The translations under genes and the position numbers were made by a program. The notes below the pieces were generated by a model. That model saw only the letters and a list, made by a program, of their open reading frames with translations. It was not told the origin of the DNA and made no database searches. A stretch of DNA of 8,815 nucleotides from Clostridium sp. CAG:1219 (lineage in GTDB: Bacteria > Bacillota > Clostridia > TANB77 > CAG-465): the NCBI GenBank assembly GCA_000433335.1, contig HF996723.1, positions 6,957-15,771 of the forward strand, read 5' to 3'. Below are positions 1 through 6,857 of this stretch, in pieces. Positions within the stretch are counted from its first letter, which is position 1; each line of letters opens with the position of its first letter.

Positions 1-1379
1 TTCATACCTTCTATACTTTTTACATTTTTAAATTCTACATTTTCTATTTGGCTTCCATCTAGTAAGTAGGAAACAGATCGCATGGCAGCCTCCATAACTC
101 CACCTGTAGTTCCAAAAATATGGCCAGCTCCTGTAGCAATTCCAAGAGGAGAGTCGAAATCTTCATCTTCTAATGTGGAAATATCAATATTGTTTTTCTT
201 TAATAAGCAAGCCATTTCTCTTACTGTAATTACACTATCTACAGCCTTTATACCGTTTTCTAAAAGTAAATTTTCACGATTTATTTCAGCTTTTTTAGCA
301 GAGCATGGCATAAGAGCCACGGAATATATATTTTCTTTTGGAATATTCATTTTTTCTGCATAATAGGTTTTTATTAGTGTTCCCATTATTTCCATAGGAG
401 ATTTTGTTGTTGAAAGATGATTTAATATTTCAGGATAGAACTTCTCAGCATAAGTTATCCAACCGCTACTACAAGAAGTTATCATAGGTAATGTGCCGCC
501 ATTTTTTAGTCTTGAAATAAATTCTGTAGCTTCTTCCATAATAGTTACATCTGCTGCAAAATCTGTATCAAATACAGCATCAAATCCTAACTTTTTAAGA
601 CCTGCAACCATTTTACCAGTCATTAAAGTTCCTATTTTTTGTCCAAATTCTTCACCAATAGTAGCACGTGTTGCAGGAGCTGTTTGAATTACTACATATT
701 TCTTATCATTATATAGAGCATTTTCAATGTCTGATATATTTGATTTTTCTAAAAGAGCACCAACAGGGCAATTTATAACACATTGACCACATCCAACACA
801 GGTTGATTTTTTAAGTGGCATATCCATGGCAACACCAATTTTAGATTTAAATCCCCTATTTACTGTCGAAATTGCACATACACCTTGTACATTTTTACAT
901 ATATTAACACATTTTTTGCATAGTATACACTTTGCTGTATTTCTTACGATACAGTCAGAAGAGGTGTCAAGTGTTTCTTTAGGTACATCGTTTGATTCGA
1001 ATGGAATATCTTCTATTCCAAATTTTTTTGCAAGGTCTTGTAGTTCACAATTTTTATTTCTGCTACAAGTAAGACATTTTTTTTCATGTGCTGAAAGAAT
1101 TAATTCAAGTACAGTCTTTTTTGTATCTAACAATGCTTTTGTATTAGTATGAACTACCATTCCATCTGTTGCAGGCTGTACACACGCTGCAAGATATGAT
1201 CTTGCACCCTCAACTTCAACAAGACACATTCTACATGCTCCAATTTCGTTTATTTTTTTTAAGTAACAAAGAGTAGGAATATCTATTGAAGCACTTCTTG
1301 CCGCTTCTAATATAGTAGATCCTTCATTTACAGTTATATTTGTTCCATCAATTGTTAAATTAACTTTTTTATCGCTCAT
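1..1379 (-). CDS. hydA: [FeFe] hydrogenase catalytic subunit, trimeric bifurcating type (HydA/HndD-like), 3' end missing
   Basis: Catalyses reversible proton reduction to H2 at the H-cluster, probably as the catalytic subunit of a soluble HydABC complex. I translated 459 codons from the ATG at 1379; family members of this type run to about 580, so the C-terminal part, including the L3 motif, is outside the window. Domains in order: N-terminal NuoG-like [2Fe-2S] (C38, C49, C52, C66); His-Cys [4Fe-4S] (H98, C102, C105, C111); two [4Fe-4S] ferredoxin motifs (C151/C154/C157/C161 and C194/C197/C200/C204); then the H domain with APATRATIGEEFG near 230, L1 at 301-307 and L2 MPCSAKKAE at 357-365. L1 reads TSCSSGW instead of the classical TSCCPxW, so a serine (S304) sits at the position of a cluster-ligating cysteine. 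AGAGGTG at 1390-1384 overlaps the hydB stop and supports the start. The gene lies 9 bp after hydB. The family call is secure; catalytic competence is less so. Confidence 0.95.
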   Translation of the reverse strand, partial: MSDKKVNLTIDGTNITVNEGSTILEAARSASIDIPTLCYLKKINEIGACRMCLVEVEGARSYLAACVQPATDGMVVHTNTKALLDTKKTVLELILSAHEKKCLTCSRNKNCELQDLAKKFGIEDIPFESNDVPKETLDTSSDCIVRNTAKCILCKKCVNICKNVQGVCAISTVNRGFKSKIGVAMDMPLKKSTCVGCGQCVINCPVGALLEKSNISDIENALYNDKKYVVIQTAPATRATIGEEFGQKIGTLMTGKMVAGLKKLGFDAVFDTDFAADVTIMEEATEFISRLKNGGTLPMITSCSSGWITYAEKFYPEILNHLSTTKSPMEIMGTLIKTYYAEKMNIPKENIYSVALMPCSAKKAEINRENLLLENGIKAVDSVITVREMACLLKKNNIDISTLEDEDFDSPLGIATGAGHIFGTTGGVMEAAMRSVSYLLDGSQIENVEFKNVKSIEGM

Positions 1380-1388
1380 AATTCACCT

Positions 1389-3215
1389 CTATTTTTTTTC
1401 TATTGCATGGAATGGACATTTTGTCATACAAACTCCACATTTTATACATTTATTTTGATCTATAACAAAAGGACCTTTTTTTATTTCACCAGATATTGCA
1501 TGAACAGGACAATTTCTTGCACATATTGAACAAGATTTGCAAAGGTCTTTATTTATTGTAATTCTAGCAAGGGCCCTACATTCTGATGCAGGACATTTTT
1601 TATCTACTATATGTGCGATATATTCATCTCTAAAGTATTTAAGCGTACTTAATACTGGGTTTGGGGCGGTTTGCCCAAGTCCACAAAGAGAAGCCTTTTT
1701 TATTGTAAGCGCTAAATGTTCTAATTTTTCAAGATCTTCTAATGTAGCTTTTCCTTCTGTTATCTTGGTTAATATCTCTAACATTCTTTTAGTTCCAATT
1801 CTGCATGGAGGGCACTTGCCACAAGACTCGTCAACGGTAAACTCAAGGAAAAATTTAGCTAAGTTTACCATACATTTATTTTCATCCATAACAATAAGTC
1901 CACCAGAGCCCATCATTGAACCAATACTAGCCAAAGAATCATAATCTATTGGAACATCTATCTTTTCTGCTGGGATACATCCGCCACTTGGCCCGCCAGT
2001 TTGAGCTGCTTTAAATCTTTTTCCAGTTTCAGTTCCGCCACCAATATCATATACAATTTCTCTTAAGGTAGTTCCCATAGGCACTTCTACTAGTCCAACA
2101 TTTTTTATATTTCCGCCAAGTGCAAAAACCTTAGTACCTTTAGAATTTTGTGTACCAATTTTTGAAAACCATTTTGCACCATTTAGAATTATTTTTGGAA
2201 TGTTAGCATATGTTTCAACATTGTTTAGTACAGTTGGGCTATTAAAAAGTCCCTTTACTGCAGGGAAAGGAGGTCTTGGTCTTGGCTCACCTCGTTTTCC
2301 CTCAATAGAATTCATAAGTGCAGTTTCTTCACCACATACAAATGCTCCAGCTCCTAGTCTTATTTCAATATCAAAACAAAAGTTGGTATTAAAAATATTG
2401 TCTCCAAGTATTCCAAGGTCTCTTGCTTCTTTGATAGCTATATTAAGTCTTTTTACCGCTATAGGGTATTCAGCACGTACGTATATGTATCCCTTGTTTG
2501 CACCTATTGCATATGCTGCAATCATCATAGCCTCTACTACTGAATTTGGGTCTCCTTCTAGGATACTCCTATCCATAAATGCTCCGGGATCACCTTCATC
2601 TGCATTACAACATACGTATTTTTGAGAAGCTTTTGATTCTTTAGCAAACATCCACTTTTTTCCAGTTAGAAATCCGGCGCCACCTCTACCACGAAGCCCA
2701 GATGACGTAACTTCTTTTATAACCTCATCTTGTGACATAGTTAAGGCTTTTTCTATAGCTTTGTAACCATCTTGTGCAATATATTCGTTTATATTTTCTG
2801 GATCAATTTTTCCACAATTTTGGAGAGCAATTCTATCTTGTTTTTTATAAAAATTTAATTCGTGCCATTTTCTTATTAGTTTTTCATTTTCTTTTGCAAG
2901 TAATCTATCGCAAGTAATATTTTTTTCATAGCAATCTATTATATCAGATGCATCATCTGGAGTAACCATCTCATAAAAAATTTCATCTGGATCTATAACA
3001 ACTATTGGACCTTTGGCACAAAATCCAAAACATCCTGCCTTTGATATAGTAACTCCATTTAATTTTCTCTTCTTAACTTCCGCTTTTAGCGCCTCAAGTA
3101 ATTTTTCGCTTTTGGAAGAAGTACACCCCGTTCCACAACATACCATTATTCTAGAAGAATTGAAATAATCTTTATAATCTTTTCTAATTTTCTCTAACTT
3201 TTTTGATAAATTCAT
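1389..3215 (-). CDS. hydB: NuoF-like NAD(P)H/flavin subunit of trimeric [FeFe] hydrogenase (HydB/HndC-like)
   Basis: Binds FMN and NAD(H) and links the pyridine nucleotide and ferredoxin to the hydrogenase; in characterised bifurcating enzymes this is the flavin subunit. The 608-residue protein shows the expected composite layout: an N-terminal thioredoxin-like [2Fe-2S] domain (C26/C27, C31, C62, C66); a NuoF core with the glycine-rich GLRGRGGAGF at 173-182 and NADEGDPGAFMDRS at 204-217 for flavin/NAD binding; an SLBB-like stretch near 365-400; the NuoF [4Fe-4S] site ESCGKCPPC (C465, C468, C471, with C511); a CPASEC pair (C541, C546), matching a zinc-type site in related subunits; and two C-terminal [4Fe-4S] motifs (C559/C562/C565/C569 and C590/C593/C596/C600). 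Every expected cluster ligand is present. The ATG overlaps the hydC stop in TAATG, and GAGAGGTG at 3228-3221, inside the last hydC codons, is its ribosome binding site, which suggests translational coupling. The length is usual for this fused form. Confidence 0.96.
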   Translation of the reverse strand: MNLSKKLEKIRKDYKDYFNSSRIMVCCGTGCTSSKSEKLLEALKAEVKKRKLNGVTISKAGCFGFCAKGPIVVIDPDEIFYEMVTPDDASDIIDCYEKNITCDRLLAKENEKLIRKWHELNFYKKQDRIALQNCGKIDPENINEYIAQDGYKAIEKALTMSQDEVIKEVTSSGLRGRGGAGFLTGKKWMFAKESKASQKYVCCNADEGDPGAFMDRSILEGDPNSVVEAMMIAAYAIGANKGYIYVRAEYPIAVKRLNIAIKEARDLGILGDNIFNTNFCFDIEIRLGAGAFVCGEETALMNSIEGKRGEPRPRPPFPAVKGLFNSPTVLNNVETYANIPKIILNGAKWFSKIGTQNSKGTKVFALGGNIKNVGLVEVPMGTTLREIVYDIGGGTETGKRFKAAQTGGPSGGCIPAEKIDVPIDYDSLASIGSMMGSGGLIVMDENKCMVNLAKFFLEFTVDESCGKCPPCRIGTKRMLEILTKITEGKATLEDLEKLEHLALTIKKASLCGLGQTAPNPVLSTLKYFRDEYIAHIVDKKCPASECRALARITINKDLCKSCSICARNCPVHAISGEIKKGPFVIDQNKCIKCGVCMTKCPFHAIEKK

Positions 3216-3706
3216 TACTTCACCTCTCTATATTTTAAGATAAGCTCATTTACTTTTTTTTCTGTCATTTTTCCGTATACTTCCCCGTTAATTACTATTG
3301 CTGGGGCAAGACCACATGCCCCAATACATCTAACCTCTTCAAGTGAAAAAAGGCCATCATCTGTGATTTGTCCAGATCTTATGCCAAGTTCTCTCTCAAA
3401 AGCTTCTAATATAGCTTTTGAACCTTTAACATAACATGCAGTGCCAAGACACACTTCAATGTTGTATTTTCCTTTAGGTTTTAATTTAAATCTAGAGTAA
3501 AAAGTTATAATTCCGTATATTTCTGCCATAGAAATATTTAAAAATTTAGATAAACACTTTTGAGCATTAGTAGAAATATAACCATATTTGTCTTGCACTT
3601 CATGTAGAGCCTCTATTATGTCTTCTCTATTTCCTTCGTATTTTTTAGCAATTTCTATTAAATCTTTATCATATTTATTAGAACAGCTACACTTGTTACA
3701 TGCCAT
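3215..3706 (-). CDS. hydC: NuoE-like [2Fe-2S] subunit of trimeric [FeFe] hydrogenase (HydC/HndA-like)
   Basis: Small electron-transfer subunit of the hydrogenase complex, homologous to NuoE of complex I. The 163 residues comprise a helical N-terminal part (about 12-75, with EALHEVQDKYGYIS and GIITFYSRF typical of NuoE) and a thioredoxin-fold [2Fe-2S] domain with the ligands C86, C91, C127 and C131 in the usual CxxxxC...CxxxC pattern (VCLGTAC, CIGAC). Three extra cysteines lie at the very N-terminus (C3, C6, C8), outside the standard ligand set. The start is fixed by GGAGG at 3718-3714, seven bases ahead of the ATG. First gene of the minus-strand hyd operon; it overlaps hydB by one base. A promoter with a 17 bp spacer lies about 30 bp upstream and a stronger one about 190 bp upstream. 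Confidence 0.95.
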   Translation of the reverse strand: MACNKCSCSNKYDKDLIEIAKKYEGNREDIIEALHEVQDKYGYISTNAQKCLSKFLNISMAEIYGIITFYSRFKLKPKGKYNIEVCLGTACYVKGSKAILEAFERELGIRSGQITDDGLFSLEEVRCIGACGLAPAIVINGEVYGKMTEKKVNELILKYREVK

Positions 3707-3736
3707 ATAAAAACCTCCAAAAACTTTTATATAATA

Positions 3737-3765
3737 ATTATATAGAAAATCTAAAAATAATGCAA
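3737..3765 (-). promoter_or_regulatory. Proximal hyd promoter (P1)
   Basis: TTGCAT (3765-3760), a 17 bp spacer, then a perfect TATAAT (3742-3737) on the minus strand. Initiation near 3730 would give a leader of about 24 nt containing the hydC ribosome binding site. It lies just downstream of the hairpin and T-tract at 3803-3775, so it would drive hydC-hydB-hydA without crossing that terminator-like element. The surrounding DNA is very AT-rich, so a chance match is possible. Confidence 0.6.
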
Positions 3766-3774
3766 TATTTAGAC

Positions 3775-3803
3775 AAAAAAATACTCAGGGCAATAGCTCT
3801 GAG
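3775..3803 (-). terminator. Terminator-like hairpin upstream of hydC
   Basis: Read on the minus strand, CTCAGAGC (3803-3796), loop TATT and GCCCTGAG (3791-3784) form an 8-position stem with one A-C mismatch, followed by TA and seven Ts (3781-3775). The U-tract makes this look like an intrinsic terminator for a minus-strand RNA starting upstream, most plausibly at the 3927-3899 promoter. On the plus strand the mismatch becomes a G-U pair, giving a slightly better stem, but no T-tract follows. It could end a small RNA, attenuate the hyd transcript, or simply be a structured spacer. Confidence 0.5.
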
Positions 3804-3828
3804 CAAAACAAATAAAAATTATATATTA

Positions 3829-3850
3829 CTGTTGGAGAAAAAAACAACAG
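3829..3850. repeat. Inverted repeat CTGTTG-N10-CAACAG
   Basis: Perfect 6 bp arms (3829-3834 and 3845-3850) separated by 10 bp that include a run of seven As on the plus strand. It may be a hairpin in the leader RNA from the distal hyd promoter, or an operator lying between the two hyd promoters. Short arms in AT-rich DNA make chance a real possibility. The spacing does not fit the clostridial Rex pattern. Confidence 0.35.
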
Positions 3851-3898
3851 ACAAACGCAAAAAATATTAAACATTTTAAAATATACTAACATGTCAAT

Positions 3899-3927
3899 AT
3901 TATAGCATTTTTTTCCTAAATAGTCAA
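3899..3927 (-). promoter_or_regulatory. Distal hyd-directed promoter (P2), extended -10
   Basis: TTGACT (3927-3922), a 17 bp spacer ending in TGC, then TATAAT (3904-3899): five of six -35 bases, a perfect -10 and the TGn extension. It is the best minus-strand promoter in the intergenic region and points at hydC, with an expected start near 3892. It is back to back with the pyrH promoter; the two -35 boxes are about 16 bp apart. Confidence 0.7.
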
Positions 3928-3943
3928 TAATTGCAAAAATAGA

Positions 3944-3972
3944 TTGAAAAAAAGAAAATAATATAATATACT
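3944..3972 (+). promoter_or_regulatory. Putative pyrH promoter
   Basis: TTGAAA (3944-3949), a 17 bp spacer and TATACT (3967-3972). The expected start near 3979 leaves a leader of only about 14 nt, just enough to hold the AGGAGG at 3982-3987. An overlapping TATAAT at 3962-3967 has no well-spaced -35, so I prefer TATACT. Moderate confidence because the region is A-rich. Confidence 0.5.
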
Positions 3973-3992
3973 AGAGAAAACAGGAGGTTAGT

Positions 3993-4709
3993 ATGAAATT
4001 TGAACCAAAATATAAAAGAGTATTAATAAAAATAAGTGGAGAAGCACTTGGAAAAGAAGACGGAAGAGGAATTGATGAAGAAAAACTTGAAAAGGTTGTA
4101 GAACAATTAGCAGAAATTTCTAAAAAAGGAGTAGAGGTAGCTTTAGTTATAGGTGCTGGTAATTTCTGGCGCGGAAGATATGGAGCTGAATATATGGAAA
4201 GAACAACTTCTGACTATATGGGAATGCTTGCTACAACTTTAAATGCACTTGCAATGCAAGATATGCTAGAAAGTAAGGGAATATATACAAGAGTTATGAC
4301 TGCAATTGAAATGAGACAAATTGCAGAACTATACATAAGAAGAAGAGCTGTAAGACATTTAGAAAAAGGAAGGGTAGTAATATTTGCTTGTGGTACAGGA
4401 AGCCCGTACTTTACAACGGACTCTGCTGCAGCCCTTCGTGCCATTGAAATAGAGGCGGATGTGATACTTCTTGCAAAAAATGTTGATGGGGTATACAATA
4501 AAGATCCTAAAAAATATGATGATGCTAAAAAATATGATGAAGTTAAATATATGCAATCAATATCTGAAGGTCTAAATGTTATGGATACCACAGCAATAAC
4601 ACTTTGTATGGAAAATCATATTCCAATTTTGGTATTTGCTCTAAATGAAGAAAATTCAATTAAAAGAGCTATATCTGGTGAAAGGATAGGAACTATTATA
4701 AAGGAGTAG
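3993..4709 (+). CDS. pyrH: Uridylate (UMP) kinase PyrH
   Basis: Phosphorylates UMP to UDP with ATP, in the cytoplasm, as an essential step of pyrimidine nucleotide synthesis. It belongs to the amino acid kinase family, not the eukaryotic-type NMP kinases, and bacterial PyrH is typically hexameric. The 238 residues are the usual length. Visible motifs: KISGEAL at 13-19 (phosphate binding), [10 protein letters not shown] at 53-62, [17 protein letters not shown] at 74-90, [17 protein letters not shown] at 134-150, VDGVYNKDP at 164-172, and MDTTAITLC at 197-205. The common GGGN is GAGN here, and TTDT is TTDS; both look like ordinary lineage variants. AGGAGG at 3982-3987 sets the start. The gene is usually found with rpsB, tsf and frr; here it stands apart, divergent from the hyd operon, with a PH-domain gene 8 bp downstream. 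Confidence 0.97.
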   Translation: MKFEPKYKRVLIKISGEALGKEDGRGIDEEKLEKVVEQLAEISKKGVEVALVIGAGNFWRGRYGAEYMERTTSDYMGMLATTLNALAMQDMLESKGIYTRVMTAIEMRQIAELYIRRRAVRHLEKGRVVIFACGTGSPYFTTDSAAALRAIEIEADVILLAKNVDGVYNKDPKKYDDAKKYDEVKYMQSISEGLNVMDTTAITLCMENHIPILVFALNEENSIKRAISGERIGTIIKE

Positions 4710-4717
4710 GTGAGAAG

Positions 4718-5428
4718 ATGGAAAATAAAGAAGTAAAATATACGTTAAAACCCAAATTTAATTTTTTATATGAATTTTTTATGCCCCTTGGTGCTAAATT
4801 TAGAAGAGATTTATTAGTTATTGTTGCACTTATAGTAGCTACAATATTTATATGTCTATTTGGTAACAACTTAATGGAAAGTGCTGCCGTATTTAATGGA
4901 ATAAATCTAATAGACGTATTTAAGTGGATATTGATTATAGCACTGGTAGTATTTTCTATAAAATTTATTGCAGACTTAGTGCTAAGATCACTTCAGTATA
5001 AATATATAAGTTATAAATTTTACGATGATAGTTTAGTTTATGAGGATACTTTTTTAAACCAACAAGCTAAAACAATAAGATATGAAAATATTAAAGAAAT
5101 AGAATTAAGACGTACTATATGGGATAGAATAATGGGATATGGAATTTTGATTATATCTACAAATGCTGAGGGAAAAAGGTCAGCTGGTATGGTCATATAT
5201 GCTATAAAAAATATAGATGAAGCCTATGAAAAAATTGATAAATTGGTTTATTCTAAAAGAAAGGGAGAATCAAAAGAATTAAATAATATCTCAGAGCAAA
5301 CAACATCTCCTAGTGCTACACCACAACAGGAAGTACAAACTATAAAAGAAGAACCTTTAAATAGAGCACCACAAGAGCAAGATGAGGGAGAAGAAAACTT
5401 TAAAGATAGTTTAAAAAATGTTAAGTAA
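4718..5428 (+). CDS. Membrane protein with bacterial PH-like (bPH2/YdbS-type) domain, function unknown
   Basis: The 236-residue protein has two predicted membrane helices (about 31-50 and 69-87). These are followed by a domain at about 92-176 whose pattern (YKFYDDSLVYED, a TIRYENIKEIELRR strand, WDRIMGYGILIISTN) matches the bacterial PH-like family found in YdbS/YdbT-type membrane proteins. The tail (about 180-236) is polar, rich in E, Q, S, T and P, and probably disordered. By this topology the PH domain and tail lie on one side of the membrane, likely the cytoplasm. The family has no firm biochemical role. AGGTGAG just before the ATG overlaps the pyrH stop region, and the 8 bp gap indicates co-transcription with pyrH. 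The unit ends at a terminator whose stem starts in this gene's stop codon. Confidence 0.8.
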   Translation: MENKEVKYTLKPKFNFLYEFFMPLGAKFRRDLLVIVALIVATIFICLFGNNLMESAAVFNGINLIDVFKWILIIALVVFSIKFIADLVLRSLQYKYISYKFYDDSLVYEDTFLNQQAKTIRYENIKEIELRRTIWDRIMGYGILIISTNAEGKRSAGMVIYAIKNIDEAYEKIDKLVYSKRKGESKELNNISEQTTSPSATPQQEVQTIKEEPLNRAPQEQDEGEENFKDSLKNVK

Positions 5429-5458
5429 TGGGTATTACAAATACTCATTATTTTTTTT
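5426..5458 (+). terminator. Intrinsic terminator of the pyrH unit
   Basis: TAATGGGTATT (5426-5436), loop ACA and AATACTCATTA (5440-5450) form an 11 bp stem with one G-U pair, followed directly by eight Ts (5451-5458). The upstream arm begins with the TAA stop codon of the preceding gene. It separates the pyrH unit from the secDF unit, which has its own promoter 42 bp further on. Confidence 0.9.
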
Positions 5459-5499
5459 ATTTCTATTATTTTAAAAAGATTAAATTTATATGACAAATA

Positions 5500-5528
5500 T
5501 TGACTAAATTTATGCAAAATAGTATAAT
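5500..5528 (+). promoter_or_regulatory. secD promoter
   Basis: TTGACT (5500-5505), a 17 bp spacer and TATAAT (5523-5528), with an expected start near 5535. It follows the terminator at 5426-5458 and precedes the secD ribosome binding site GGAGGG (5541-5546). Sequence quality and position agree well. Confidence 0.8.
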
Positions 5529-5554
5529 ACAGATGTTACAGGAGGGAATATATC

Positions 5555-6856
5555 GTGAATAAAAAGAATATCATAACATTTATAATATGTTTAGTAGTAA
5601 TACTTGCAATAACATATCTCGCAATATTTGGACTTAAAATAGGTGACAAGAAAATAATAAGCGATATTAAAGATTTAAAAACAGGTCTTGATATAAGTGG
5701 GGGCGTAAGTCTAGTATATCAAGCGAAATCAGATGATGGAAGTGAAATAACAGCAAGTGATCTTAAAAAATCAGAAGCCGTTATTAAAAAAAGATTGGAA
5801 TCAAAAAATATATTTGATTACTATGTAAGACAGGATGTTGCAACTTCAAGAATATACGTGGAGATACCTGCAAATGTAGAAGATACATCAGAAGATCCAC
5901 TAAAGGCTGTAGAAGGGCTAGATAAGACAGCAAAGATTGAATTTAGAGATCCAGATGGCAATGTTTTACTATCAGGAGATGATATAGCATCAGCAAAATA
6001 TAGTGATGATCCAGTTGATGCTACAGGAATGCCAGCACCACATGTTGTATTAAACTTTAGCGATGAAGGTACTAAAAAATTTGCTGATGCAACAGAGAAA
6101 CTTGTTGGAAAAACTATGTCTATATATTTGGATGAAGATGAACTTATGGCACCATATGTTAATCAAAAAATAGAATCAAGTTCTGCTATAATAACTTTAG
6201 GAAGTGGAACATATTCAGAGAAAAAAGCACAAGCTACAGAATATGCTATGTTAATAGATTCTGGTGCTTTACCTTTTAATTTGGAAATAATAACTAAAGA
6301 ATATGTAGGACCATATATAGGGCAAAAAGCTCTTGAAGTTAGTGCATGGGTTGCTATAATTAGTATAATAGTAATTGCAATTATAATGATTGTAGCTTAT
6401 AGATTGCCTGGAGCACTTTCAGTACTTGCTCTTATTTCCTATGTTGGAATTATAATTAATATAATGTCTCAACTTGGAATTTCTCTAACACTACCAGGAA
6501 TAGCAGGTCTTATATTATCTCTTGGTATGGCAGTTGATGCAAACGTAATTATATTTGAAAGATTAAAAGAAGAATTAAAGGCAAAAGTTGCTCCTAAAAA
6601 AGCATTTGAAAGAAGTTTCAAAAATGCAATGGCAGCAATAATTGATGGAAATATCACAACGTTTATAGTTGCACTTTTATTATACATTTTCGGTACAGGT
6701 ACAATTAAAGGATTTGGAATTACTCTTGTAATAGGTACTTTGTCAAGCTTAGTAACAGCAATTTTAATTACTAAGTACTTATTAAAACAATTTGTTCCAT
6801 TAATAGGAAAACATCCTGGACTTTTTGGAATAAAAAAAGCAAAGGAGGAAAAATAA
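5555..6856 (+). CDS. secD: Protein translocase subunit SecD
   Basis: Membrane subunit of SecDF, an RND-type partner of SecYEG that uses the proton or sodium gradient to help pull exported proteins out of the channel. The 433 residues are typical of the shorter SecD of Clostridia (E. coli SecD is about 615). Order: TM1 at about 6-27; the conserved TGLDISGGVSLVYQ at 43-56; a large extracytoplasmic P1 region to about 235; ALPFNLEIITKEYVGPYIGQKAL at 238-260; and five further membrane helices from about 262 to 415. The hallmark GIAGLILSLGMAVDANVIIFERLKEEL lies at 315-341, with D328 in the position of the ion-coupling aspartate. The start is GTG, supported by GGAGGG (5541-5546) eight bases upstream and by the lack of a nearby ATG. 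First gene of its unit; secF follows after one base. Confidence 0.96.
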   Translation: MNKKNIITFIICLVVILAITYLAIFGLKIGDKKIISDIKDLKTGLDISGGVSLVYQAKSDDGSEITASDLKKSEAVIKKRLESKNIFDYYVRQDVATSRIYVEIPANVEDTSEDPLKAVEGLDKTAKIEFRDPDGNVLLSGDDIASAKYSDDPVDATGMPAPHVVLNFSDEGTKKFADATEKLVGKTMSIYLDEDELMAPYVNQKIESSSAIITLGSGTYSEKKAQATEYAMLIDSGALPFNLEIITKEYVGPYIGQKALEVSAWVAIISIIVIAIIMIVAYRLPGALSVLALISYVGIIINIMSQLGISLTLPGIAGLILSLGMAVDANVIIFERLKEELKAKVAPKKAFERSFKNAMAAIIDGNITTFIVALLLYIFGTGTIKGFGITLVIGTLSSLVTAILITKYLLKQFVPLIGKHPGLFGIKKAKEEK

Positions 6857-6857
6857 T

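Larger units (their letters stand above)
3775..3892 (-). ncRNA. Possible small RNA or attenuated 5' leader, about 118 nt
   Basis: Inferred unit bounded by a near-consensus minus-strand promoter (transcription start expected near 3892) and a terminator-like hairpin with a seven-T tail (ending at 3775). It has no convincing open reading frame with a ribosome binding site. It contains an inverted repeat CTGTTG-N10-CAACAG (3850-3829). I do not recognise an Rfam family. Either it is released as a separate RNA, or it is the leader of a longer hyd transcript that reads through under some condition. There is no direct evidence of transcription. Confidence 0.3.

Noticed and set aside
82..1152. Plus-strand open frames in the first 1.2 kb
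   Set aside because: The minus strand here reads as one uninterrupted [FeFe] hydrogenase with all its cluster motifs. The plus-strand frames are its shadows.
1537..2625. Long open frames on the plus strand opposite hydB
   Set aside because: They lie wholly within hydB on the other strand, lack convincing ribosome binding sites, and their proteins resemble no family. They arise from the codon pattern of the real gene.
3818..3847. A third minus-strand promoter (TTGTTT, 18 bp, TATAAT)
   Set aside because: The -35 match lies in a T-run and is weak, and its transcript would meet the terminator-like hairpin almost at once. The two promoters listed are better supported.
3873..3882. ATTTTAAAAT palindrome near the distal hyd start site
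   Set aside because: It is only A and T in very AT-rich DNA, so a chance palindrome is as likely as an operator.
3892..3897. A perfect minus-strand TTGACA as a -35 box
   Set aside because: No acceptable -10 lies 16 to 18 bp downstream; it falls at the expected start site of the distal hyd promoter.
3707..3992. A Rex-type redox operator for the hydrogenase
   Set aside because: I searched by eye for TTGTTAA-N4-TTAACAA and close variants. The only dyad (3829-3850) has the wrong spacing and arms.
4214..4591. Minus-strand open frames inside pyrH
   Set aside because: pyrH is complete and canonical on the plus strand; the antisense frames have no supporting signals.
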